In this document: positions 35,691-47,360 of the stretch, in pieces
How the letters are laid out: each line of letters starts with the position of its first letter
Position numbering within the stretch: position 1 is the first letter of the stretch
NCBI GenBank assembly: GCA_002914845.1
Contig: JXTC01000506.1
Location: 30,579 to 94,578, forward strand
DNA length: 64,000 nucleotides
Reading direction: 5' to 3'
From: Trema orientale
Lineage: Eukaryota > Streptophyta > Magnoliopsida > Rosales > Cannabaceae
Notes under the pieces: generated by a model
Seen by the model: the letters and a program-made list of their open reading frames with translations, nothing else
What the model was told of the DNA's origin: nothing
The model's database searches: none
Position numbers and translations under genes: made by a program

Positions 35691-36750
35691 ATGTAATTGT
35701 GTTTTGAGCATTAATTTGCGGCTCAGCAGTCTTTAAATACTTGTTTGCAATGACATGAATTTTGTAAGTACTTCATTAATTTGGTAAAAAGGAATTATTG
35801 GTTTCCATGATAATATTATGGGTATTCTTTTTTTCTTTTTTTGTTTTACAATTAACATGAATGTAAAGATGAATATATATATATATATATGAACAACCAA
35901 TATATATTCTAGAAAAAGAAAAGGTAGAACACTAATATATTTTAGCACTAAATTGAATACTACTTGAATAAAGTTAGTTTAGAAGATGATCAATTTTTTT
36001 TTTTTTTTGTTTTTTAGAGTTTGAATGTGCTAGTACAGAGGTAAGATATTTAAGAAAATGATTGCCATAGGGTCTTACAGTTGGGCGGTTTTTAACCGTT
36101 ATTTTTTTAATATATAGACCAAACATGCTCCCACTACCGAACCTCTAATTAATAACTTTTGCAATACTAATTTTCATTCCTAAATTTTATTTCCCATTCT
36201 TTCGCAAATTAAAGAAGTGTTTCCGGTTCCATGTGTGTATCCACTATAATAAGAGTTTCCAGTCCCCCTCCTTTTAAGATATGTGTTTGCACTTTGCAGC
36301 GTTACAACCACAAAATTTAGTGCTATTATACGTAATACGTTCTTATATTGTATATGATAAAGTGTTTCTTGATAACTTTTCTCTCAAGCAAAGTAGAAAA
36401 CATAGGATTCTACGAGAATTATGGTGCAATATTGGAAAAAACTGTAAATATTTTAAGTGTGGGATTTTCATCAGTTCATCGAGTTCTATATTATCAATTT
36501 CATATTATTGTTTAATGCAATTTATTATTTCCAGATTTACAATTTTACGCTAAAGACTGTCGCACATGATCATTTTGAGAATACGAGGTATTCGGTCTTA
36601 TAAAAATAGCAACCTTTATTTGTGCAAGCGCATTTTAGAAAACCATGAGACAGTAAGGCTAAAGCGAACAATATCTATATATACAATGGCGGCGGACTAC
36701 TGACACATGATATCAAAGTAAATCATAATTTAAATTTTAGATCACGCTAA

Positions 36751-37472
36751 GGTAGCATTTGGTTACAAATCAAAACTGGAAAAGGAATGGTAATAGTAAT
36801 AAAAATGTAATGAAAATAAGAATGAAATGGAATTGAAAATTGATTCATTTGTTTGGCTGTCAAGATTCCTTAGGAATTCTTATTCTATTGTTTGGTTACT
36901 TTTTTAACTCAAGAATAGCCATTACAACGGAGTGACAATTCTAACAACTAATGGATTTGTCTTTCCTAAACTAAACTAGTAGAAAGATGATTCCATTCCA
37001 TCCTTAAATTTACTATGCCTTATTTGCCCCTTCTTCTTTTTCAATCTTGCTACCTATTAACTTGATGGTAATAAAAAACTGATTTACCTTTTCATGATAT
37101 ATTTTTATTTTTTGGTACATAATTATTTGGTTTTAATTTTCATGATTTTTCTTATTCGTATTTGTTTGGTTATCCTCAATTTTTATATTAATTTGATTAT
37201 TTTTCATCTTGTACAATGACTAAGGGTAATTTAGTCTTTATGTATTTTATAAATATTTAAGAATAATTAATATATTTGTCTCTTAAAAATATTAGCTTCT
37301 AAAAAAATCAATTTTTATACTAATTTAATTATTTTTAACTTTTATAATATATAGGGGTAATTTGGTCTGTACAATACTAATTCCATTCCATTCCATAATA
37401 AACCTTACACAATAATCTTGATTCACACACCGATTTCATTCCATTGTCTATTACCTTAAACCAAACACTACC
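36751..37472. mobile_element. PIF/Harbinger-type non-autonomous element (Tourist-like)
   Basis: The left end GGTAGCATTTGGTT and right end AACCAAACACTACC are inverted repeats. The element is flanked by a TAA duplication (36748-36750 and 37473-37475), the hallmark of this superfamily. Subterminal GGAATGG/CCATTCC motifs recur near both ends. About 720 bp with no ORF for transposase or Myb-like protein. Confidence 0.8.
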
Positions 37473-37540
37473 TAAAGATTTTCTTATAGACAATAACAAC
37501 ATCACAATGTCATATCTAATGATAGAATGATGATTGTAAT

Positions 37541-40500
37541 TGTCACGATTGGAAATACAAGGCCGTGAATTTTAGTAATTTTATATAACTATAGTAATAA
37601 ATAGTAAATTTCTAAAATTCCAGAAAATCAAGTATTTGAAATTTTAATTCTTAGTCCTCAAAAGTAAGTAAATTTCATAATTAAGAAACCTCTCTATAGT
37701 TTTAGTTATTTAAGAAAATGTCCATTAAAGTTTAAGAAAATCTCTAGTTGATTCATTAGAAAATTTATTAAAAAATCATAATTTTTTGTAAAATGAGTTC
37801 AATTAAAATCTTTAGTCTAATATCCAATTTAAATTACATAAAATCATTTGTATTTTTCAAATACTGAATTTAATAATAAAACTATCCTCATACATCCACT
37901 TAGTAAATACACTAATCTTGGCTAAAGAACTTGACATAGGAAAGAAAAAGAGACATGGAGTAGGAATCAACCAAAGAAGAGACATGAAACTACAAGCATA
38001 TGCCAAACATACTTGTCAAGCCACCAGGATAATTATCACAAATAATTCAAAACCTGAAAGTGGGAGAAATAGGGGGTGAGTATGTGAATACTCAGTAAAA
38101 ACTTACAGGTTTTTAACCAGTATAAAAATACTTACTTTTCAATTTCCTACATGGTCAGTAAAATACTCAACAGGTTTATAGAAATCTATTTAAATTCATT
38201 ACCCAAAGATTCAAACATTCCAAACCATTATAAAATACCATCTCAAATTAGTACATATTATTCAAGTCTTCACACATGTACTGAATATCATCTAATTTCG
38301 TAATGTCTAATACTCATGATATACATGGGTTCCAGTCATCTATTTGATGACAGTGAATTTTCTTTCTCTTCGTTTTTTTTTTCTTTTTTTTTCTTTTCCT
38401 TTTATTTTCCAATTTTTTATTGAAACACTTTGATTCCAGTTTTTATTATTAGAACACTGTGATTTCAATATTTTTTATTCGAAAATCATAATTCTAGTAT
38501 TCTTATTGGAATACCGTAATTTCATTGGTCGCGCAAAGTGAAGGTGCATTGCAATGCTATATGAATGACATGAATCTGAATATGTACCATTTTCCATAAA
38601 ACCACAAAACAAACCATGCAGTGTTTTTAACCAATTCAAGCTTAGTTCACAAAACTATATTCTCAATTCATTTTGTATCTTCCAGAAATTTTGGCAGCAT
38701 AATAGTCATTTTTAACAAGGCTCATAAAATCCAATTCCTGCAGAAAACAACTCTAAAAATAGGTATATAGCACACCAACTAATGTGACGTGCTTCCTAGG
38801 CAGTTTAAATTACAAATCATCTCAAAACCAGGTGTAAACATATTTTTACCAAATATTTCACAAAATTTTATATTTATTAAAAAATATATAAATTCACAAT
38901 TAAAGAAATTTTAGAATCAAGTAATCGAATTTCTACCTCAAACAAATGACTAAACCACACTACGATACTATAGAGTGTGTTTAGTGTCGTTTGGCGATTG
39001 TTTGGAAGGTCAGGGGTCGTTTTCGAACCCTTGATCGCTCGCTTAGAAATATTATTTTTCGAACGGAGCCTCAAATTGAGAAACAGACTTTACCACTGAA
39101 TTTCTAGCAACTAAATTAGCTATAATAGACATATAACTTTACCAATTCGGGCTCGGGTTGAAACCGAGACGAAATCTGAGTCGTTCGATCTCGTTTTCTG
39201 TGTCCGTCACCAAATATAGTCAATATATATATCTCATGACCACATCACATATATGAGATTTATTTTATGATCTAACAGTCGGATTAAAAAGTCAATGCAT
39301 GAAACTAGAAAGATCAAAACTATCAATAATGGAAAATTTTGATCTGGATAATTTCGAGTTAAGATATATATACCATGATGATCCTCGTATCGAGACGAGT
39401 TGATCAAGCTCAGTTTCACGGCCTGAGGTGGCCGAAAATATTGCCGGTAAGGGAAAATGCATCGCAACTATTTTGTCTCACCGCCGGCGATCCAAAGCTC
39501 AGGCGGCCGTAGAACTCGAGCTAACAGCGCTTTAGGGAATGATGTTGGAATAATATCCTATAAAGTAGTTTATTATTTAGACATTATAAACAATATTTAT
39601 TGGATTATTTAATATCTATTGTTATTAATAAATTCTATGTTATGAATTTCTATTTCATTTATGTCCCATTGATATATATGTGATGTGTATGTTTATCTTA
39701 TGCAAATATCTAAAAGATTCCAAGAGATAAAATGAGTAATAAAGAATTATTCGTATGATGAGTTCATATGTGGGAGACATTATATTCTTTATTTCATCAA
39801 TGTCTAAATTAAATTGTTCGCATTCTACATATTGAAGATGGAATACTTTACTATGCCATAGAATGTAGTGTTGTCTATTTAAATAATGAAATCTCCAATT
39901 ATCGAAGTGAGTCTTTGGATAGAAACACTAGTGTGTTATAAGAAAGTTATAACAGTATCGAATAGGACCTAGTGAATTAAAATTTGTGGTTAAGTGCCGT
40001 AACTCAAATTTCTATTTTCACTAATCTAGCGCTATTGTGGAAGACCTTAATCCTAGTGATTAACGAACTTACTTTCATGTGTTTTGTCTTTTTGAGTTAC
40101 TAAAAGACTAGTTCCGATTTATGGTTCGAACTCCGATACCTTGGAAGATAAGGTATATCAAATGTGTAGAACGTTTTTTTTTATGATGGACACCATGTAT
40201 ATAATGTCACTTTGAATTTTTTCAAGTACTTGGATAATATAAACTAGGGCCCCGATATTCACTATGTGAATTTAACTGTGTTGGTATGAGTAGATACAAA
40301 CACTGTAGTCAGCTATTATCCATTAGATGAAAAATGGCAACTCAAAGGTAAATATGTACTAGAGGGGTAATACAGTAATTTCACTCTACTAGTACGGCAT
40401 TGCATTAGGGGAATGTCTGCAGGTATAGTATATGCTAAATGGATCAAGCTAATTAATTGTTAATAAGTTTCACAGAAAAATAAATGACATTTAGTTCAAG

Positions 40501-41551
40501 AGTTCAATATTGGGCCTATAGTGGTGTGCCCCAATATTAATGGACAAGGCCCAATCATAATTAAGAGTTAATTATGATAGTGGGTATATGGTCCATTGGA
40601 GCTTGGGCTTTATGGATCCATCTGGTCCCCTGTCTAGCTCAAATTAAAATCCAATAATTATTTGATGATCAGTTGAGCCCAATAAGCCCATTAAGGTTTA
40701 CTAATCTCTCTATAGTAAGAGAAAAGTTCTCTAACTACACAGGATATGAACTACGCGTGAAACACCCTCTTGAGAAGAGAGTGTCACACGCATAACAGAG
40801 AGAAAAGGAGAGCAGAAATTGGCCAGCACTAGGGTTCACCATCCTTGGTATTTTTCGGCCATCCTGGAGAAATCGATTTGAGGAGATTGTCTTCTTGTTC
40901 TTCTGTGGATCTCTTTGTTGGGAATCAAGAAGGTGACCACCCACCAGATCCATCAAACGACTTTCGAGAATAGACGGGAAGACGAAAAGATTGTGAAGCG
41001 AATCTGGGTATTGTTCTTGTCTAGGTTAAGAGTTAATTTATGTTAGATCACGATCTGAAACGTTTTGTAAAAGAAAAATTTTAAACGACAAATTCCGCTG
41101 CGTCTCTTAATTTTACAAAACTATGGTATTCTTGAAAATGATTTTATAAAAAATATTTTCCGGAAATATATTTAAGAAAAACCAGCAAATGATGGTCCCG
41201 ATTTTGATGGTGGCGCAGCTCCATTTGGCCGACAGGAGCCTCGTTCAGGGGCGACCAGTTTTTGGCCTTTTTGGCTATTGGGTCTCATTGGGTGAGGAGA
41301 GAGAAAGAGCTTAGGGAAGAGAGAGAGAAAGAAAAAGAATGGACGCCACGTGCCCCTCACTAAATGGGTTATCCTTTTTCTAAAATTACATTTTAGCCCC
41401 TAACTTTTCAAATTTCTTTTACTTAGCAGGTCCTCCGAAAATTACATTTTAGCCCATAAGTTTCAAAAATCTTTTCATTTAAATCCCAATTAATTAATTC
41501 AAAATATTATAAAAGGGCCATAGTATCCTTTTAAAATTTTGGATTTTTAGA
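37541..41551 (+). mobile_element. older LTR-like sequence hosting a nested solo LTR
   Basis: It begins TGTCACGATTGGAAATAC at 37541, the kind of start common in plant gypsy LTRs. ORF-free text of LTR character continues to 39542 and resumes after 41192. The 5 bases before the start (GTAAT) recur at 41552-41556, but the right end reads TTTTTAGA rather than a canonical CA, so the boundary is tentative. Without the nested insertion it would be about 2.36 kb. Confidence 0.35.
39543..41187 (+). mobile_element. solo LTR of the TGTTGGAATAATATCC family
   Basis: It starts TGTTGG at 39543 and ends CCAGCA at 41187, near-perfect short inverted ends. It is flanked by a perfect 5-bp duplication AATGA at 39538-39542 and 41188-41192. 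The length is 1645 bp and no retroelement coding region lies on either side, so it is a solo LTR left by recombination between two LTRs. The start matches the minus-strand copy ending at 18256, identical for about 59 bases. Near its 3' end it carries AACGACAAATTCCGCTGCG, like the end of the LTR at 1-462. Superfamily not determined. Confidence 0.88.
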
Positions 41552-41844
41552 GTAATGTCTCATATCACTTGAGAATGAGGTAGGATGACCACTTTACTTG
41601 TTTATATATGTTTTGAAAAACTGTGAAACAGTAGCCAAAATAAACCATGTCTCTATTATACAATGGGCACAGTGGCGTTTTTTTTTCTTAACATGAAAGC
41701 CTGATATAATATGTAGCATGTGCATATATACTACTTTACCAAGATTAGCTTTATTCTAACCAGATAGAGTCCAAAATTCTAATCAGGTCTATTAATAATA
41801 TTCAGTTTTAACAATATAATTAAAAGTTATATATATATATATAT

Positions 41845-42077
41845 GGTTCCCGATCTAATACGTATTTTTTTCACCTATCCATAGGTATTTCTTTTTTTAG
41901 CCATTAGATTTTATCCAATAGCTATCATAATTTATATAGTTGGAAAAAAATAAAAAAAAAAATTATTTAATGTTCTCACCACTTTTTATCATAAAAAGAC
42001 GTGTAAAATCAATTTTAATTGAAAAAATAATACTTATAGATAGATAAAAAGAAATACCTACTGGATTAATGGTGCCC
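41845..42077 (-). mobile_element. TA-flanked MITE, copy 4
   Basis: Starts GGTTCCCGATCTAATACGTA and ends TACCTACTGGATTAATGGTG plus CCC, with (TA)n on both sides. The interior block GCCATTAGATTTTATCC aligns with the minus-oriented copy at 60333. More diverged than the others. Confidence 0.7.
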
Positions 42078-42090
42078 ATATATATATATA

Positions 42091-42333
42091 GAGCACCAAT
42101 CCAGTAGGTATTTTTTTTTTAACCTATATATAGGTATCATTTTGGCCAAGAAAAATTTATCATGCACATTTTTTTGTATTAAAAAGTAAGAAAGAGAAAA
42201 AGCATTAATGATGCACATCTGTTCATGCACTTCATTATAGCCGTTGGATCACTATTAGATGATGATCTAACGGTTAAAAAAAAAATTTACCTACACATAG
42301 GTAAAAAAAAAAATACCTACTGGATTGACAACC
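42091..42333 (+). mobile_element. TA-flanked MITE, copy 5
   Basis: Starts GAGCACCAATCCAGTAGGTA and ends TACCTACTGGATTGACAACC. It is separated from copy 4 only by a 13-base TA run and lies in the opposite orientation. The interior AAGTAAGAAAGAGAAAAAGC and TATAGCCGTTGGATCACTAT are well preserved. Confidence 0.8.
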
Positions 42334-42589
42334 ATATATATATATCCGGATTAAAGAGTCCATCATGAATGGTTTTCAGAGAACCTGAACTAAACAAGGT
42401 GGAATTGCAAATTAAAACAACCATCATCACAATTCACCTGCAAATGCTTTTCACACTGGTATTGATTTTTCTTTTATTATACTTATCTGTAAGCGCACGT
42501 GTGAAGATTCATAAAAGAAGAAAGTGTACTGGATATATAATTGTTTTCAAGGAAGAATATTATGTACTTATTATGAATGATTAATTACT

Positions 42590-44862
42590 CTTGGCTTTGT
42601 CCTTTTCATTTAACTCCACAAAGTTAAAATTCAAGAAAGGCAAAATCTTTGATCCAAGATCATCTAGCCTTTGTTATGTTGTAATTACATAATTAGGAAT
42701 AAATTAGCCAAACTAATAAGTGCTTTCTTGAGACAAGTTAAATTTGAGATTGGAATATTATATTTCTACAAGAAAATTAGAATGAAGAAATTCAAAAACT
42801 GTAGTATGTTATCGTGTGATGAGTTCTACATATAAATGCAAACTTATAATTGGAATGTATCTATACATCTCATATGTCTTTGAAGNATTGTTTCTCATTC
42901 TCTCTCTTTGAGATTCCATTCCCAACTGATCTTTGTAGAGAGTAGACCTGAGCTCTTGGAAAACTTGCGATAAAGTCAAGTGGGACTTTTATGCTCCCTC
43001 AAACCACTTTGTTGTAATTGTCATTGCGCATATATACAAAAACACCTTTCTCTAAAGTTATGGCCAAGATTGATTCTCCGGCAAAATAAAAATTATACAT
43101 ATTAATTTTTTGTTTCCTCTTAAATTGTCACTTCACTTGTGGAAATTGGGAAAATGGGCTCTGACGAAGTAGTTTTCATAATTTTCATGTGCTCAACAGT
43201 ACGTACACATCCAATTATTATGCTCAATTGATTATTGCTTCTCACTTTTTTTTATACGATTGTCTATGCGGTAGATTTTCTATGCGTCCAATAAAACAGC
43301 ATTAATTATTGCAACCATTTGGTACGTAAACAGGAAAACGGAATCTTTGCTAGACCTAATTGGTGTAAATTACGGAAAATAATTAATACTTGATAAATTT
43401 TGAACTTAAAAGTCAAAACAAAGACCGATAATAACAAAACATATATATTTTATAGAGTAGTTATACGACAGATAATTAACAAATAAAAGAAATGCAAAGT
43501 TTTGGAAATCTTGGTAACATAACATTAGTAGATAGAAAAATAAAGTCTTCTCAAACAACAACTTAAGACATTTTTCCCTAAAAAAAAAAGAACTTCTTAA
43601 AACATTTATCATTCATTTCATTTTCAGCAATAAATTATTGTTGAATATGGCCTTAATCTTGTCTGTTATAGCATCATCAAATCATGATAACTTGGTTCTC
43701 AATGGAAGCTGACAATTTGTATAAATTGTAAAGCGTGATACTAAGGCCTTATTTGGGACATGAATCACATGGGTCTTCATCTAATAGCCACTCTAGCTAA
43801 CTTAAGAGGAGTGATGAGTCCTTCGTCCCAAATTATAAATCATACAAATATGAATTTGAATAAATACCAGCAGGATATATTCACGTAACTTACATTAAAT
43901 TAGGCTTAAAAAAAAAAGAAAAAAAAAAGAAGAACTCGAAAGAGGGCCGGGGGGGTTGGTGGTCCCCAACTCGCGCAGCAGGCGCTGAGATCGGCTTTGA
44001 CCGCGTGGCAATGGTCGGGGAAACAGTTTCATATTAAAGTTTTGTGACCGACCGTTGTTGGGTATTTTGATTTTTGTGCTGATTGATTGATTTATCATTT
44101 CACTCATTTCAGTTTCCACTTCACTGCACTGTCCCAACTCGGACTGAGTTCCCCTAATTTGGACTCAGTTATTAAACTTTTTCTTCTTTTTTCTTTTTTA
44201 AAGAGAGAAAATTTCAAGCAAATTTCTTAAAGAAAAGTTGGTAGTGGTGTTCGTACTAATGCACATTTTCTGGAAAAAGAAGAAGAAAAATCTCCACTGA
44301 GTTCTTATCGTTCTTGTAAACTCTTCAAATAGCTTTTATTATTTTACACGTGATAAAAGTCTAAATCAAAATAAGTCAATGATATCATATACACAAATAA
44401 CTTTTTTGAAAGACAGAACGAAATGGCTACTAGCCTACTAATTACCACACTTATCATCATTTCACTCCATTAATGGGGAAATTAGTAAAAGAAAATTATT
44501 CATGTCTAAGCTAGCTAGGTCTATGCATATTAATATGTTGTTCAACATATTGAAACGTATTGTTAGTGTTAGTGGGAACCGTGCATTTATTCATCTTACA
44601 AAGAGTATTAATTGCATTTAGTTTTTCTACTATTAATTGTTTCTAAAGTGGTCCATTTGGTCTGTCAAATCACTTGTCGTTCATTTGTAACAACAGAATA
44701 AGATCCTCTCAAAGAGAAGATAAAAAGAAGCCTCAGGGCCAGGACTTTTCTTGATGTGATTTTTTTTTTTTTTTTTCACTCTAAGCAGAATTAAAGAGAT
44801 GTTTATTCACGTACCATAGTCTTATATGTATAGTATGTGTATATATATATATTATATACATA
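42590..44862. other. intergenic stretch with one ambiguous base
   Basis: A single N is at 42886. A short GC-rich patch (43935-44020) stands out from AT-rich surroundings. No ORF resembles a known protein. Confidence 0.4.
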
Positions 44863-44874
44863 TTTAATAAACTT

Positions 44875-45149
44875 TCCTGTTTTTTTATAATAAAAAAGGG
44901 AAGGAGGGAGCGACCAGCGTAGCTACCTTCTTTGAGCGTGATCATAGGAGCTCTAACCTCGTTCAAGAATATTCCCCAAGACCCTACGGACAACGAGCGA
45001 AAACGGCACTCTGGGATGAAGAGTGGGGCACTGGGCAGGTAGGTAGGCACTCTCACATTTAAGGCTCTCGAAGGAGTTACCCAGGTTTGAACTCACGACC
45101 TCCAACTTCTAAGATAACAACGTTACTGTTAGGCCACATGTTCGATAGT
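44875..45149 (-). mobile_element. full-length tRNA-derived SINE, minus orientation
   Basis: On the minus strand the 5' head carries an A-box-like TGGCCTAACAGTAACG and a B-box-like GTGAGTTCAAACCTGGG, the internal RNA polymerase III promoter layout. The body runs through GAGGTTAGAGCTCCTATG and GTAGCTACGCTGGTCGC to an A/T-rich tail. It is flanked by a perfect 12-bp duplication TTTAATAAACTT at 44863-44874 and 45150-45161, so target-primed retroposition is well supported. The element is 275 bp. A truncated relative lies at 2251-2395 in the same orientation. ORFs on it are spurious. Confidence 0.85.
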
Positions 45150-45391
45150 TTTAATAAACTTGAAAACAGAAAAGATCTAGTTATATAATATGCTTCCAAG
45201 CAATTAGTAAACAGAAAACACTATATTTTTCATTCGCTTTATGTTATTAGGTGAGATCACTATTTTGGTCTTATTATGTGGTACCATCCTAATGAATAGT
45301 TGAGATGAGACACGTCTAGTATTGGTTTTTTTTCCTTACACAAAGAAATATGGGTTTAGAATGCTAATAATTAAAAAATCCTAGATGATGT

Positions 45392-45486
45392 ATTTGGCAA
45401 ATCTCGGATTGGTTATTTCAAATAACTAGGAAACTTTTTTTTGGTAAATCTCGGGTTGTTTATATCAAATAACTAGGCAACTTGAA
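45392..45486. repeat. two-copy tandem repeat of about 48 bp
   Basis: TTTGGCAAATCTCGGATTGG, then AAATAACTAGGAAACTT is repeated as TTTGGTAAATCTCGGGTTG, then AAATAACTAGGCAACTT. Confidence 0.75.
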
Positions 45487-46006
45487 TGTTTTGAAGAGAT
45501 AATCTAAATAGATACCTTAAGTGGTAAAAATAGTATTTTGTTTTCTTAATAAAATTTTAAAATTGGTATTCTCCTTAATAATTCCGAGACTTTTCAACTT
45601 TTTTGAAACTTTATCACATAAAATTAATCTTTTTTAAGGATAAAATTAATACTCCTGTTTGAATGCGCATGGTAGTCATTATTATTATAATTAATAGTTT
45701 TGTAAAAGAATAATACGGGGGTTTATATATATATATATGCGTCAGTTAGTTCTTTTCGGTTATAGTAAATAAATGATTTATACGCTTAAAAACCCATTTA
45801 TAAAAACTAGAATGAATATGCGATATAGAGTACATAAATTTCAAACACTAATTTCACTCTAACTATAGAACTTTAAACAAGTTACTTGATACTAACGATG
45901 TTACCATTTCTAACCTTTCTTTCCCTCTTTGAGGATATGACTAAATACTATGTTATTATTATACCGACAGTAGTAAAAGATCATGTAAATTGATGAAAAT
46001 GGTTTA

Positions 46007-46358
46007 GGGTCACAAAAAACTACTCTGAAATTTGAGTGTTCTGCAATTTAAACACGGACTTTTTGATTCTGCAAAATAATATGATTAAAAATTTCAGAAA
46101 ATTAATACCTAGACTGACTTTTTGACCAATTTTAGTAAAGAAAAAAATAATAATATCTTCCATTAAAACTTGATTAGTCCTTATTATTCTCTTTTATTAT
46201 TTTATTGTATTTTACCAGAAGTTATTCAAGAAGTCAACTCATAGTATTAATTTTCAGAAACTAATCTCAAATATTATTTTGCAAAGTAAAACTTCAGAAT
46301 TTAAATTGCAGAACACCTAAATCTTATGATTTTTTTTTTTCGCAATAGGTTTATGAAA
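46007..46358. mobile_element. foldback MITE, long-TIR family E, copy 2
   Basis: The left arm (TTTGAGTGTTCTGCAATTTA, GATTCTGCAAAATAAT, AATTTCAGAAAATTAATACC) is inverted in the right arm (GTATTAATTTTCAGAAACTA, ATTATTTTGCAAAGT, TAAATTGCAGAACACCTAAA). Same family as 28810-29184, with an unrelated-looking centre. No ORF. Confidence 0.65.
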
Positions 46359-47360
46359 AAGTAGTTATATAAAGAATTAACACAAGAATTGTAAATTTCA
46401 AATGCCAACAGAAGAATTATAAATATCAATTTATGTTTTTAGTGTAAAAGCTACCAAAATCATGTCCTACCCACAGAGAATTAATCAAATTATAAAAAAT
46501 TCTATATTTTAAATTAGTTTGCGTTAAATGAGTTGAAAGCGAACGTGGTGCTTTGATCATCTTATCGATCCCAATACTTGACATTATTCGGCCCCAATTA
46601 ATATGTGACGATGATATATGATTTTTATTGCAATTATAAAACTCGTAACCTTTTTCTCAAACTCATGCTAAAATGGATTATGACTCTATAGTTCAAATTA
46701 TTAATAGTTCTTCTTGTGAATTCAAAAAAAAAAAGTAGTTCTTCTTGTATTATATTAAAACACAACTCTTTAATGATCCCCAATACTTTCAATGGTCAAC
46801 CTGATTTTTGGCACAATTTACCAGAGGAACTATTTGAAGGACCAAATATTTGAATGAGAACATACATTCATGATAGCTCCACATTTAAGAACTACGAAAC
46901 AAAAGCCATACAAATGTATATGTGATGTGATCATTAAATTTACAGTAGCAGTAAAAGAAGCTGATCAAGGTGAAAGCTATGTGTATATATATATAAGAAG
47001 AAAAAAAAAATAGTAATTAACACTGAGATGGAATAAACAGAAACCAGCTGAGCTTAAACTCGACCTACTGTCCAAAAGCTACAAGCTGGTCTCTCCAAAA
47101 CCCTTGTACATGTTTTTATGAACTAATTACCCTAATTAACATATATAAACCTAACACAAACAAAAGGGTTGTTAGGGTTTAAAATTTTCTAGGAGAATCC
47201 GGGGACCTTTTCTCTCTACCAAATCCCTCTGGTTAATATTCTCCTTTACTATTTTTCCCACCTTTTTTTACCCAGAAAAAAAAAAAAGGAAAAACCTATA
47301 TGGATGATCATGGTCATCAAAGATCAAACACCTTCATCTTCATCAACCTCCACCTAACTA
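46359..47360. other. spacer and probable 3' untranslated region downstream of CCD4
   Basis: The part next to the CCD4 stop (about 47030-47360) is less AT-rich and, on the minus strand, is probably the 3' UTR. I could not identify a certain polyadenylation signal. The rest is AT-rich with no ORF. Confidence 0.4.
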
